From: Icerya purchasi | Lineage: Eukaryota > Arthropoda > Insecta > Hemiptera > Monophlebidae | Direction of reading: 5' to 3' | Length of the DNA stretch: 64,000 nucleotides | Assembly: GCA_039619475.1 (NCBI GenBank) | Contig: CM077116.1 | Location: 178,651,863-178,715,862, forward strand | Shown: piece by piece, positions 13,264-25,420 of the stretch | Layout of the letters: each line of letters opens with the position of its first letter | Position numbering within the stretch: position 1 is the stretch's first letter | Position numbers and translations under genes: made by a program | Notes under the pieces: model-generated | What the model was told of the DNA's origin: nothing | The model's input: the letters and a program-made list of their open reading frames with translations, nothing else | Databases searched by the model: none

Positions 13264-14582
13264 CACCCTGTCAAGAAAGTATCGGGAATTGTCCATTTAA
13301 ATCTCCCGGGTAATAGCTAGGCAGATAATTTTTTTTTTCCAGGTTGGTACAACTGTTTTGTATTATGATGCCTATTTTTAGCGCGATCTGTCAACCAGTG
13401 TGTTTACAGCAGCTGTTAAAATCAGTCGACCTTGAAGTGTTTTGTCGAAGTTTTACAATGAGTGAAAATATTGAACAACGTACTTGTGTTAAATTCTGTG
13501 TTTTGAACGAAATTTCTTGTGCCGATACACTGAAAATGTTACAGAAGGCTTTTGGTGAATCTGCTTTATCAAAAACGCGGGTTTACGAGTGGTACAGAGC
13601 GTTCAAGGATGGTCGGGAGACGGTCGAAGACATGCCTCGCTCTGGACGGCCTTCAACGAGTGTGACCGATGATAACGTCGATAAAATCAAGGAAATCGTT
13701 GCTGAAAATTGTCATGTGAGCTTGAGAGAGATGGCTCATGGATTGGGCATGTCACACGAGAGCGTACGTACGATTGTGCACGAAAAATTGGGTATGCAAC
13801 GCGTTGCGGCTCGGCTTGTTCCGAAAGACCTGAATTTCTTTCAAAAAAAGTACCGAGAACAGGTAGCTGCAGACATGCTGGATCGAGCCAATTTGGATCC
13901 TACCTTCTTGGAAAAGATAATTACTGGTGACGAGACATGGGTGTACGAGTACGACATGCTTACGAACCAGCAATCGTCCGAATGGCGGCCAATTGGCGCG
14001 CCAAAGCCGAAAAAACCTCGCCAAAGCCGATCGAAAGTGAAGATCATGTTGATTGTTTTCTTCGATATTCGAGGCGTGGTACACTATGAATATGTGCCAG
14101 CCGGACAGACAGTCACCAAAGAGTTTTACTTAAGTGTTTTGAGACGTTTGAGAGAGGCTATCCGTCGTAAACGTAACGATTTGTGGGTCGACAATTCTTG
14201 GATTCTCCATCACGATAATGCGCCGTCTCACAAAGCCATAATTGTGAATGAGTTTTTGGCCAAACACTCGGTAAATATCATCGAACAACCGCCGTATTCA
14301 CCAGATTTAGCACCCTGCGACTTCTTCCTATTCTCAAAACTCAAATTTCCGCTACGGGGAATGCGCTTCGAATCGATTGATGACATCAAGACGAATGCGA
14401 CGCGAGAGCTAAAGGCCATCCCGGAAACCGCCTATCAGAAGTGCTTTGCCGAGTGGAAAAAGCGTTGGCATATGTGCATCGCTTCGAATGGATGTTATTT
14501 TGAAGGTGACAAAATAAATTTGGATGAAAATTAAAAATTGTTCGTTTTATTTAACAATTCCCGATACTTTCTTGACAGGGTG
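13264..14582 (+). mobile_element. Mariner transposon with intact ends, inside a beat intron
   Basis: The 1319-bp element is bounded by perfect 29-bp terminal inverted repeats starting CACCCTGTCAAGAAAG and flanked on both sides by TA (13262-13263 and 14583-14584), the mariner target duplication. It holds one uninterrupted transposase ORF. Identical ends and an open ORF indicate a recent insertion compared with all other elements in the window. Confidence 0.93.
13458..14534 (+). CDS. Mariner transposase, DD34D, intact ORF
   Basis: A DDE/D transposase of the Tc1/mariner superfamily that cuts and pastes the surrounding element. The Met at 13458 (MSENIEQRTCVKFC) gives 358 residues, close to the family's usual 345-355; an in-frame Met at 13344 would add 38 residues that look like translated 5' leader. 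The N-terminal half carries the paired helix-turn-helix DNA-binding region (VYEWYRAFKDGRE, then SLREMAHGLGMSHESVR). The catalytic core shows TGDETWVYEYD, HHDNAPSH and YSPDLAPCDFFLF. The second and third Asp are separated by 34 residues, the DD34D signature. There are no stops or frameshifts. It may be active, but activity cannot be judged from sequence. Confidence 0.93.
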   Translation: MSENIEQRTCVKFCVLNEISCADTLKMLQKAFGESALSKTRVYEWYRAFKDGRETVEDMPRSGRPSTSVTDDNVDKIKEIVAENCHVSLREMAHGLGMSHESVRTIVHEKLGMQRVAARLVPKDLNFFQKKYREQVAADMLDRANLDPTFLEKIITGDETWVYEYDMLTNQQSSEWRPIGAPKPKKPRQSRSKVKIMLIVFFDIRGVVHYEYVPAGQTVTKEFYLSVLRRLREAIRRKRNDLWVDNSWILHHDNAPSHKAIIVNEFLAKHSVNIIEQPPYSPDLAPCDFFLFSKLKFPLRGMRFESIDDIKTNATRELKAIPETAYQKCFAEWKKRWHMCIASNGCYFEGDKINLDEN

Positions 14583-14751
14583 TATATCGAAGTCCGAGTC
14601 GTCAAAATTTGAGCGAATTCAGTACAATTGGTCGGAAGTTAGAACAGCACGTGTGAAAGTGCGACTAAATAACGCGTTTAATCGTTGAATTCGTAAGAAA
14701 GGCCGAGTGCGAAGCAAGTAATGGGTTTTTCCGGGATGCGTCAGATCCATA

Positions 14752-16104
14752 CAGTGCAAGTATACCTACGTAGGAACCGGTGCATGAAAAGATTTCGCTG
14801 TGAAATAGAGTAGATTCGTCACGATTCAGAAAAATTGTGCATGATATACGAAAAAATGTCGCGTAAATGGCAACATATTCCTCTTGCGGTCCGTAAACTC
14901 GTAATTTCGAACTATGAGGAAGGTTTATCGGGAGGTCAAATAGCGCAGTTACTAAATACGCCTGGAAAACCACCGTACACGCGATTTTACAACGCTTCAA
15001 ACAGGAAAATTGCATCTATTCAATTACGCAGAAAGGACAACCGAGAAAATGAACTGAGACTGATGAACGCTGGATCAGGCGGTAAATTGCAAAAACTCCG
15101 AAGGTAAGCGTATCGCAATCAAGTCGTAAACTAGCCGAAAGATCACAGCTTTGACAATTTCAGTAGCAACTGTACGCTGAGCGGTGAAAAGGATGGGCTA
15201 ATTTTCGCGAACAACTCGTAGAAAATCCTATACATTAGTGCAGCGAACAAACAAAAGCGTCTCAAGTTCGCAAAAAAGTACCAGTTCGAAAAGCGTTTTG
15301 GCGTGATGACCTTTTTACGAATGAATCGAAGTTCAACTTGTTTGGCAGTAATGGGAAAGTTATAGTAGTAAAAACTCAGCTACAGTTAAGGTGTGGGATT
15401 GTTTTTCCGCCAGTAGCGTAGGTGCATCGGAGTTTATCATAGGGAGCTTAGGTGCTGCTATGCACAGAGAGATCCTGAAAAAAAAAATCTACGCCCTAGT
15501 GCGGAGAAGTTGGAATCCTGAGTTCCTTTCCTTGTACCAAGATAACGCTTTGAAGCATACGGCTTATTGTACGCGTGAGTGGCTCTTATACAATTTCCCG
15601 AAGGTACTAGAAACGCTGCCACAGTCTCTGGACTGTAACCCAATCGAGTACCTGTGGGATTATTTAGACCACAAAGTTCGAGGGAAGCTGGTCTCGAACA
15701 AGCATGAATTGAAAGATTGTTTACAAGACGAATCGGTAAAGATTCCGGTGCAGTACTCAGAGTAGTTGGTTTTTTCCATGCTGCGAAAGCTTAGAGCCGT
15801 TATGGAGGTCAAAGGTGGGGTCATACGAAATATTAACTTCCCGCTTGCTGTCATAGACCGATTAATTTTTCCATGATTTAGATCGAATACTGTAACATGT
15901 GAATTCGTTATTTTTGTGCTCTTTGTAACCGACGCTGTGTTTAACTTTTGTTTTCTGATTTTTTTGTTTCTGTACATGTGTAAGGGACTCTCCCCGTTTT
16001 GTTATTCGCCTACAAACTTTTAGAAGATACCTTTTTTTTTTCTTTCCTTTTTCTATGTATTTTCGTTCCGATCCCCACTGTTCAAAGGTTAATGCCACTC
16101 ACTG
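14752..16104 (+). mobile_element. Degenerate Tc1-like transposon
   Basis: Both ends begin with CAGTG on their own strand (cagtgcaagtatacc on the left, cagtgagtggcatt inward from the right) and are flanked by TA at 14750-14751 and 16105-16106. It contains the broken transposase described separately and lies only 170 bp after the mariner. The terminal match is short, so the exact borders are moderately certain. Confidence 0.6.
14856..15765 (+). pseudogene. Tc1-like transposase pseudogene
   Basis: Decayed Tc1-family transposase in at least two frames. The N-terminal part (from 14856) has MSRKWQHIPLAVRKLVISNY and an EGLSGGQIAQLL helix-turn-helix. A middle stretch near 15314 reads FTNESKFNLFGSNG, where family members have F(T/S)DESKFNLFGSDG, so the first catalytic Asp has become Asn. 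The C-terminal part (15391-15765) keeps YQDNALKHTA and the DD34E-type end NPIEYLWDYLDHKVRGK. Frameshifts between about 15105 and 15390 and the changed catalytic residue show it is dead. Confidence 0.8.
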
Positions 16105-16106
16105 TA

Positions 16107-17099
16107 GTTATTAACGCAATGAATACAGCTGTGCACATGTTATCTGAGCAAAACCCCACGACAGTATAAACACGCAAAGTCCGACAGAAGCAATCTCCCC
16201 GATTTTCAATTGTTCCTAATAAAATATTAATTAAGCAACACTCGTCAATTTTTCGTAATGAATGTAATGCCATTCAATGGGCAACATAGCTTGCACAGAG
16301 TGAACGCGGTGATCGTTCATTGCGGAACTACTCGTACATCTTTAAAGTGGTAATTTCGCTATCACTTAACGGAGATTATTTCATTCTTACTTTAGGAAAT
16401 AAGTCAAAGTGATGCAGTTCGCAACAAAAAAGCGACTGTCAAATTTTAGCAAAATAGATTCAGCTTCAACGAGCATACCAATTGCGGTAGACCGTAGACC
16501 GTCGAAATACGCAAAATATTCAAATTGTGAAGCTTTAAACCTAGCAAGTAGCAGTTTGAAATGAATTTTAAATTGTTGACTTCACCCTTAGCCAATACAG
16601 CGATTACTGGGTAAAGCGCGTTATATTTTGTCCGGTTGTTTTTGAAAATGTTCTTAGGACCACGTTATTGTGGGGTTACACGCGATGGAGTTTACCTTTA
16701 TTTATTTACTCGCATCAATAAGATTTCTCGGGCGACGGGTGTAAAATAATCCACAACAGCTCTACGAGTAGTGATTCGCCAAATAATTTATCGTTCGACT
16801 CTTCTGCAAGAAAAACGTAGAATGATTTAAAATTCGATATGAAATTTTCTAATTCATACAGTGTAGTACATGAGCTCAGTAATAAGATTATTTAGCTCGG
16901 CAATTTCAGAAATTTACAATTTTAACATTTTCCATCCGCTAGTTGTTTTGTAAAGTTAAATGCAATGCTGTCGGCACTGCAGATAGATATTTCGCGATGT
17001 AATAAATTCACAATATTATACCGAACATAAATGTTAAAAGTATCATAAAAATTACACGTGAAAAGCACAAAAATTACATTTATTTTGTTGCGTAAACCT
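16107..17099. other. Beat intron, nothing recognised
   Basis: AT-rich sequence between the Tc1 relic and the RTE fragment; no motif or repeat identified. Confidence 0.5.
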
Positions 17100-17945
17100 T
17101 TCTTTTTCTCCTTCTTTTTCGTGCACGTCGATGGAATATCCGCTTAGAAGTGATTGAAAGGGAAAAAGTCAGTTAAATACTGATCTGGTCATAAGGGATT
17201 AGAAAGTCCTCCTTCTTATTCTTTTGTGCTCCTAAAGGACTTGGTGACATTATGACTGCCCGTGTAACTTCCTTTCCAGCGCGTTCCCAATGGTCCTGGT
17301 TTTCAGCCTGGCGTGTTGCTTCTATTACTGACTTCCCGGTTAATATCGTTATTTGTTCTTTCCATCGCATCGGACATCTTCCTTTTGTGGCCTGCGACCC
17401 TCTAATTTTCCTTGCAGAATAGTTTTTTCCAAAGATGTTGTTCGTCGTATTATGTAGCTGAAATATCGCACAATACTTCCATTCATTTTATCCCTGAGTC
17501 GTTCGGTTATCTGCAATTCTTTTATTATTGACTCGTTTGTCCTGCGTGCTATCCATGGCACCCATAGTACTCGTCTGTACACCCACATCTCGAAAGCATC
17601 TATTCGTTTAGCCTCCGTTGACTTTATCGTCCAGGTTTCTGCAGCACATGTATCAATTGGAAAGATCAGGGAATTTACCAGTCTTAATTAGTTTGTTATA
17701 CTTGATAATTTCACGGTTGCATTTCTAGTCATGGTTAGTCTTCGCTTTATTTCTTCTTCGCAACGTCTCGTGTTATTTAGTGGAGAACCCAGATAGTTGA
17801 ACCTGCCATTCGCAATTTTGCTAATTTCTGGCTGGTTATTTTGCAATCTATAAATAATCATTATCTTTATCTTGTCAGTATTAATGCGTAGCCTATACTT
17901 TTCGCTTATCGACCGTAGGTTATCCATTATAGATATAATTAGGAT
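17100..17945 (-). pseudogene. RTE/BovB-like LINE, RT C-terminus
   Basis: The minus strand reads SEKYRLRINTDKIKIMIIYR, RFNYLGSPLNNTRRCEEEIK and MTRNATVKLSS. After a gap it continues MWVYRRVLWVPWIARRTNES and IVRYFSYIIRRTTSLEKTIL with QGKLEGRRPQ. This is the conserved order of the RT connection and C-terminal region in RTE-clade elements ('YRRML.I.WT.R.TN..', 'F.HI.R....E..I..GK.EG.R..GR'). Frameshifted and 5'-truncated. Confidence 0.8.
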
Positions 17946-19089
17946 AGAGATAAAAGTTTGGGAAGGATGTAAAAGGAAAACGAAAACGTGAAAAAGGTAG
18001 CAGGATTAAGGGGTAAACGGATAATAAAGGCGACAAGCGGAACAGCTTAGTGAAGGAAGATCACTAAACCAGAGGGCTTTCCATTGAATATTGTGTCTGT
18101 ATAGAATTTAGTTTTTTGTAATTGACACTGAATAATCTAAATCAAATCTCGCAGTTTCAATAGAATGGTACTTTCATAGGGCGAGATGAAAATTATGTGT
18201 TCCGAGAAAAATGTTTCTAGACCATTTATTTAGCGAGCCTATATTTCATGACGTTTGCCTGATTATCTGACCTAGCGGGATATGATTTTTTGTTACGGGC
18301 TTATTTAAAAGCTATAATTTTTAAGTCGAGGATAACAGCCGTTCAGTGGAAAATTGGTGTACTGTCCCACCAGACTAGTGGACTGCAAAAATATACCAAA
18401 AATTTGTAGGAAATCGGCTAAATATATAGGTCCGGTGTAACAAAAAAAAAAAAATATATATATATATATATATAAAAATAGTGCTGGTCGGAATTTCAGC
18501 GATGTAAATTTTAAAACCGAAAGGTAAGTTTAAATAAACAACGAACTTTCCTCTTTTAGGCTATGGAAATTTCTCCGTTAACTTTTCTGCTACCCCCTAT
18601 TATTATATCACAAATAGAGAGAAGTTGTTTCAGTTGAACTTTCTCTCCAGTATGTCCTTACGTCATACTATAGTAGCAGTTAAGCAGTTTACTTGATCGT
18701 AGAAAATACGGCACTTGTGAAGGTGAACGTTATAAATTTGTTTCAACAAAAGAAGGAAGAAAAATTATAAAAAAAACAACAAAAAACAAATCGAAGTTTT
18801 ATGAGTATTAAATAAAAGAGGGAATAAAGCAAAAAGAACCGAACAAAAAAGAGTATAAAAAAGAAACATAATATTTCAGAGCACTAACATACTTTACAAC
18901 TTCAACAACTTATTGATGATTACCGCTGTTCATTCGTGCGCTGTATTCCAAATGCTGCTTCGCAATCAGCGACTTTCTATTTTTCTTCACTAATTTACTT
19001 TTCTTTGTTTTTATGGAAAGTAATATTAAATTTTTTCATATTTCTCTACATTATAAAGCCTGCAAGACCAAACATCCCATAGCTCTTTT
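17946..19089. other. Beat intron, nothing recognised
   Basis: Contains a short TA run at 18454 and A-rich tracts only. Confidence 0.5.
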
Positions 19090-19775
19090 CTACAATAGCT
19101 AGAGAGTTCATTTTTTTTTTTTTTTGTAATCCGGTAATAGAGAAAAACTGTGAAGCCACAAAAATTATAAAATTACAGTTGCCATATTTTGAAAAAGTGA
19201 AAATCAAGTTTAAGTTAAAATTCCACGGCCCCTTATATAATAATAGCTACGAATAGTTTTTGTATTAATCGGCATATTTTCGTTTTTAAAATATGGAAAA
19301 AACACAGACGTTCAAGAATTTTGAAACTTAAAGGTCAAATTTGGATATACACCTAAAGCAGTAAGAGCAAAAATTAAAAAGAAGGCCATAGCGATTTTTT
19401 TTTTTTTGTGATAATGTATTTTTATCGTTGGAATATAGGAAAACTATGGGACCTCCTACATTTTAAAATTAAAGGACCACATTTTGAAAAATAGAAAATT
19501 GAGCTTTAAAAAAAAGTTATAAATCCCACAGTTCATGAGCAGCTGCGAACTGTATTTTTAGTTTTTTATCCGCAGATATTCGTCTTTGTAGAATACTGAA
19601 AAAATGTGAAAATCGAGCTTTTAAAAAGAATTTAATACATCCCGCTTTATGGTAGTTAGAGAACTGGTTTTTGTTTCAATTAGCGTATTTTCGTTATTAA
19701 AATATGCAATAAATATAACCCCCTTTAGAACTATAAAATTAAGTGGCTCAAATTTTTAAAAGCACATTTGTTACG
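19090..19775. repeat. Degenerate tandem repeat, units of about 200-230 bp
   Basis: Recurring blocks of the type 'tttttgtattaatcggcatattttcgtttttaaaatatggaaaa', 'gaaaatcgagctttaaaaaa' and 'cccctttatataa..agct' appear three to four times with strong divergence (near 19250, 19420, 19580 and 19690). Probably an old satellite or expanded intronic repeat. Confidence 0.45.
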
Positions 19776-20213
19776 TTAATTTTTAGCTCATTGTTTTTTG
19801 TTTTTTATTTTTTTCAGTTTTGCATTGGATAGTTTTCATTTGCTATATATCTTGTTCTATAATATTGCAATATAGGTTCGTCTTTTTTATATATATTTTG
19901 AACTTGAAAATAAATTATTTTCTCTTTCTATTATCGATATGCTTTCAGAATTATTCCAAAAAAAAAATTTCCGCTGGTTGTAGTTTTAAAGTTGAGAATA
20001 CGTCACTTCTCAACTTACTCAGCCATAGTGCTAAATGGTGATTCTTTTAATTTTCACTGGGGACCGAATTCTCTGCAATAGCATTATGGAGCTAAACTAT
20101 GATTCTCTATTCATCTTTAAATAAATCCTTTTGCATTACCAATTTATCTCGACTTTGTCTCAAACTGTAATCTCTAACCGAAATCTTATTCAACAATCAT
20201 CACACTGGCTACT

Positions 20214-20480
20214 GTGGCATGGTTAGTCAGTGATGTTTCGTTCGCATGGAGAACCGGGTTCGATTCCCGCTGCCGCACATTGCAAATTCCAAAAATTTTA
20301 CTGCGCTGGGTTAATGTCCGTAAATGACCCCCCCCCCAAAAAAACATCCCTCAAATTATCCTTAAATTCCTTCTGTAATTAATAAAATCCTCTTCAAACA
20401 TTGTGGATACTGATGGTCGGTGGGCTGTACGAGACTTCAGTTATACGCAATCCAAAGATATGTATAAAATGAAATAAAAA
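20214..20480 (+). mobile_element. Second tRNA-like SINE or tRNA pseudogene
   Basis: gtggca pairs with tgccgc at 20271-20276. A strong B box (ggttcgattcc) and an A-box-like tggttagtcagtg are present, but the unit is only about 64 nt, too short for a normal tRNA. It is followed by C- and A-rich runs and then ggtcggtgggctgtacgag, which looks like a SINE body. Only one copy is in the window, so SINE status is inferred. Confidence 0.5.
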
Positions 20481-21004
20481 CGTGATCGTGATTTTAAGAA
20501 AAAATTACTTTTATATCCACGAGTTAGCCAATGGGTCAAGTGTTTAGAGTCCAAAAAAGAGAAAAAAATCAAATAAAAAATCTACGGGTACATTTATCGA
20601 GAAAAAAGGTATAGAGCCCGGTTTTAAAGCAACTTTGAGTATTGAAAATATTCAATGGACGTCTTTTCTTTATTAAAATTTAGGAAAATAACAAAATCCT
20701 GAAATCGTAAAAATTTAAAAATACAGATTATGAAATGATTAGAGCGATGGTCACTAGTGGCACAAAATATTATTGCTTAGGTTTTAAGAAAGGAAATGAA
20801 TTTGATTATGGAAATGCAAATTTAAAGAAATATTATTAATATCTCATTTTAAAAAGAATTAAATGTGACGTATATTCCTCTCACATACATCACTTTACTG
20901 GCATTTAGTTTTTGAGATATTTAATCCAAATTTCACTTTTTTAACGTATTCATATCATTTTTTTTTTTTTTTTTATAAACGCTATGCGAACGCTGCAGTC
21001 CTAT

Positions 21005-21345
21005 TTTCTTTTTATTTATTTATGCGTACGCTAACGAAGAGCAACAGCCCAATCAACCAAGGAATCTAAGTAATAGCTCGAAAGGAGCATAACATATCCG
21101 ATTTTAATCTGGTGCGGGATTGATTGAATGAAAGAAGCTAGAATAGGAACAACTGACAAGGAAAGAAATGAGAGAACATACGAGTCATTGTGTATGGAGT
21201 AGGAAGAGCAAGATCCAAAAGCTGAGATGCAGTCCTTTTTAAGAACCCACAAAGTAAAACAATTATAAATCCAAAGGAGCAAGCCCAGTCTTCCTAGTAT
21301 TGTATATTTCAAAACCACACTTCGCGTGCTGTACAATTAGGAGCG
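21005..21345 (-). mobile_element. LINE C-terminus and 3' UTR, antisense
   Basis: The minus strand is open for about 100 codons, with SIPHQIKIGYVMLLSSYYLD and LVDWAVALR. It ends in the LINE tail gggctgttgctcttcgttagcg followed by an A-rich run. The same tail occurs at 4450-4500. It is weakly coding-like, sits in the second visible beat intron and is not a host gene. Confidence 0.45.
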
Positions 21346-21969
21346 CGCTTGTATAAAAATTAAAGGAAAAAAATACACGATAATTGAAAGGTTATACAGA
21401 AAAACAAAAGCAGAAAACGAATTAGCAAAGTAACGAGCTAATCGATGTCGGTAATACAGATGCAAAAAACGAAACTAAACAAATATCTAAAAGCAGAATT
21501 ATTTTAACGGTATTTTTAACAACTTTTTCCATATTCCTACACCGTAGTTCTAATAGCAGCATGATCATACCTTCCAGTCAGTCGGAATAATCGCAACACA
21601 TCAGAACTGGTTAATATTCGATCTTTTTTTGAAATGATATTTTTGTTCTTCATATTTCTTTGATATTTTTATTCTTATTATTATTTTCACCTTATGTGGG
21701 GGTGAGAAGAAATTGTAAGAAAAACTAGGAAAAAGAAAAAGCAAAATTAAAATGATCATTAATCATAAGTTTACGATTAATATGTCTAACCGTTTTTATC
21801 TCTGTATTTATAAAAACACGAGATGGAGTAAAGAAGTTGCATGATGTTAAACTGCGCGAACATTTGTAAATGTCTTATTTAAACGTTAAACTAGTAAAAT
21901 TGTGTTGCATTTTTCTGATACTGTTTCGTTGTTTTATTAAACGAGCTTGATGTACTGGTGTTTGTATAG

Positions 21970-22103
21970 AAAAACCGGAATCCAGTCCGTTTATATCCGT
22001 CTCCAAAACGAAATATGCTCACGGCGAACCGATACAAGCAAACTGTACTTCCAAAAGAGGATTTCCGGCCGCTAATTTAACCTGGTATATTAACGGGAAC
22101 CCG
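21970..22103 (+). CDS. beat: beat-family exon: start of second Ig-like domain
   Basis: Second beat exon in the window. After the acceptor ttgtatag, the G carried over from 9542 completes a Glu codon. The frame then reads EKPESSPFISVSK and later ANCTSKRGFPAANLTWYING, which matches the conserved 'ANCTS..PP.NLTWYING' block of beat proteins, with the Cys and Trp of the second Ig-like fold. The donor is placed at 22104 (gtaaaa); gtataa at 22110 would add two codons in the same phase. The exon ends in phase 0. It lies 12.4 kb downstream of the previous exon, across an intron holding LINE, mariner and Tc1 relics. No stop codon interrupts the exon, so the locus looks functional rather than a pseudogene. 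Confidence 0.9.
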
Positions 22104-23121
22104 GTAAAAGTATAAATACTACTTCGATCTAATAATAGTATATTCAAAGCTGGCAGATTTTTTTTTTTTTTTTTTTTCGCGTTTACAGTTGTTCTAACAC
22201 TGGCGAATCCAGAATGCAGATAATTCAGCGAAAAACAATTAAAAAGCATTTCTAGCTCTTTAAGACTTTTACAGTCACGGTTTTCTTCGACTGCAGCAAT
22301 GTTTCGAATAAGTATTAAAGACGAACATTTCGTCATAGTGTGTTTTTCTTTCCCGCATGATTTCTAACCACATTGCTCGATAGTAACTAACGTGTGTGTG
22401 TATGTAAAATCAATAATTTTTCAAAGAATATTCGGCGAACAATCAGCAAGGTAATAAAAGCTGTTCAAAGTGCTGATTTCAAAAATATACGTCGAATGAC
22501 CGTATTTTGCAATTAGTAATTCCATAAAAATAAATTTTACATCAAATTTATTGACATTTTATAAATTTTCATTTGAAAAAAATTAGTAAAACACAAATCC
22601 AGCGAATTGCAGTACTCCCCATTCCGTATGATATATCAGGATATCGTACTATTTTGCGTAATGGTCGATTAACGCGACCTATCCAGTTAAGTTTATGATA
22701 TCACATTAATCCCAACTTACAATGTGCTCTTATATTATTATTATATTTAATTATTTTAATAACATACATCTAGTACCGAAAACATTTAGTGCAAATGCAT
22801 ATCCTTATACGACATATTATTAAGTTAACGGTAAATTTATTAAATAGCTGTTTATTTACCAATTCGATTAGAAACTAACTACACTATATTATTACCATTG
22901 TGTGGCCTTGTTATATTGTAAATTAAGTGCAAGGATCAAGATGCTTCCGGAACAGAAGAACAGGCAAGAATTGAAACGGACCGCGAAAACTAGATAAAAA
23001 TTTTCTGCCGCAGGATCGAAGCTAACGCAATTTTTCTTATTTCTTTAACCTGGACATAGAAATTAACCTTAGCCATCGTTTGCTATTCCAAGCTCCCGCC
23101 GCGATTTTTCAAACTTTGGAA

Positions 23122-23690
23122 CGTACGAGGTACGTTCACAAAATAAGGTTTCCACCCCTGCAAAACTGGTTAGAATAAACTTGCGGGAGTGGGCTTAGTC
23201 TCATTTTGTAGCTACAACATTCACGTTTAAACTAGTGTGCGAACCGCAATACATTGTATGTTTTTTCGTTTTCGAGTTATACGTGAATTAATCATGAGTG
23301 AAATTTTGTAAGCTGTCGCCGACTACGAGGTGTGCCCAGTTATTTGTTTTTTAAAGCATAAAATAATTACACCAATTGAAATTCGTGGACAAATAGTGGA
23401 AGTTTATGGTCTTGTGATGAGTGTTCAATGTGTTCCTGTAAATGGTGCCGTGAATTCCGAGGAGGTAGAACGAATGTAGAGGACGAGCAACGGAGCGGTA
23501 GAGCATCCGCAATCTCAGACGAACTGGTGCGAAAAATCGAAGAAACTTTGCGATCCGATCGCCGCCAAACTATTTTCGATCTTCTTGAACAGTTTCCGAG
23601 TGTGTCACAAGCAGGTGTACCATGCAAAAAAATTTGAGACCGACGAGGAGTTAAAAAACTTCGTTCTTACCTGCAGTTACAAAATTTAGC
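23122..23690 (+). pseudogene. Mariner-like transposase, N-terminal relic
   Basis: From the ATG at 23294 (MSEIL then a stop) the sequence reads PIEIRGQIVEVYGLVMSVQC. It then changes frame to WCREFRGGRTNVEDEQRSGR and FDLLEQFPSVSQAGV. This is the helix-turn-helix region of a common arthropod mariner group ('R.F..GRTNVHDE.RSGRPS'). The catalytic half is missing, the early stop is at codon 6 and a frameshift lies near 23430. A fragment in the second large beat intron. Confidence 0.75.
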
Positions 23691-23869
23691 CGTAAGTTTC
23701 TACGAGGAAGGTAGAGAGTTATAAGTTAATTTCTCAACTCGACAAATGCTTAAATTTAAAAGTTGAGAATATGTGGAAAAGTAAATAAAAGTATGCTGAA
23801 TTCAATGCCGGTGTCCGTTTTTTTTTCTTCTAGCTTTATTAGTTTCGAAAATAAAAAATAAGGAACTGT

Positions 23870-25420
23870 AATGAACGTTCCTCGTAATTATAAAAATTCC
23901 AGAAATAACCTTAAATATGCATACCTCGGAGCTGGAAACTAAACTTCCCTTCGCTCAAGCGATTTTTCAAAATTAACCTTAGTGTGAAACCCTGGAACTG
24001 CAAAACTAACTTTAGCTATGCTTGCCCTTTACGCCGTAATGTGAGCATTCAAAATTAATCCGAGTAAATTATTGTTTTTCACGATTCTCGGAAATTATCC
24101 CCAAACCTTCGAATAAAAGTTTCTGATTTTTTGTATGTTTTTTTTTTCCCCCGAATCCACTGTAGCCCAAACACTACGGCCATTGCAAAAACGCGCCAAC
24201 AATTTGCACGCACAAAATTACCATAGTAGCCGCTACAATAAGTATACCGTTCCTTCTATACATACCGCACACTCATCCACTGTTCACCGAAGCCGCTGTT
24301 TAACCGGACATTATCATTTGTAGCGTATATCTTTCGCAGGACTACACCACGTATGCATATGCGCATACTATCGCAAACACACACAACACACGTACATATA
24401 CATATATTCAATCTTTGACAATTCGTCCACACGAGGATACAACCAATTTTCACCGATGAAACAACTTTTTTTTTGATGCAAATCCAAATTTCCGATCGTA
24501 AGTATTAAAAAATTAATTCAAGTATACTACCCCTCTCCCATCCTGACATTTTGTTTATTTAAATTTTTTCCCGAGCTGGCTGAATGTCCTAACCCAAGGA
24601 AATGCATCATCCATTTCGATATACTATAGTTACAACCCTTATGTTTGTATTCGTTTTTTTTATTTTTTTGAATATTTTTGAACATACCGCAAGGCTCCAG
24701 TAACTTCTCATAAATATTCAAAATTAACCTAAGTATACTATCCAACAACCTAAATTAAAATATCACACTACCTTTCCTCCTCTTATTATTCTTTTGCTAA
24801 AAAAAAACAAAAAACAACTAAGATATGTTTACCAATTAGCCTAGAGATTTTATCTCGGTATCAAAAATAAGCAATACATCGTCAAATTTTTACCGACCAT
24901 TAGAAATTTTTTCCATACCTATTTTAAGACTCTCTAAAAATATATTGTCTGTTATTACACATATCGAAATCCTCACACTATAGTCCAAGTACACTATGAT
25001 GCTATGAAAATTAATACTACACCCTCCTTTCACCATCCAATCGTATGCCTTTGGAAAAAATCCTACGGAATATTCTCAAACTTAGCCTAAGGATACTATT
25101 GCGGTAACAAAAATCCTTGTAAAATTTTTAAGGATCGTGCAAACATTTTTCCGTAAACTCAAAGCACTGTGTTCGTTTTTCGATCATCGTCCATCCCGCC
25201 ACCTTCTGTCTCATTATGTTACGTTCCGTAAAAAGTAGATGCCGTGATACAAAATTAGTCTTTAAGTCGATATCAAAAATAACTAATCCAGTGTACCATT
25301 TTTACGTGCATCATTTTTTCCGTATCGTCACTGTTACGAGACCTACGAAATCTTACCATCAATTCCAACGGACATTAATACAGTACCTGAGCAATCGTAC
25401 ACTTTCGTAAGCCCTTATCA
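23870..25420. repeat. Degenerate tandem repeat in beat intron
   Basis: Phrases such as 'caaaattaacctaagtatactatc', 'attagcctagagattttatctcggtatcaaaaataa' and 'cttagcctaaggatactattgcggtaacaaaaatcc' recur with spacers of roughly 170-200 bp. Divergence is high and unit borders cannot be set by eye. Confidence 0.45.

Noticed and set aside
13344..13457. Longer mariner transposase starting at 13344
   Set aside because: The 38 extra residues do not resemble the family N-terminus; MSENIEQ at 13458 fits the usual length.
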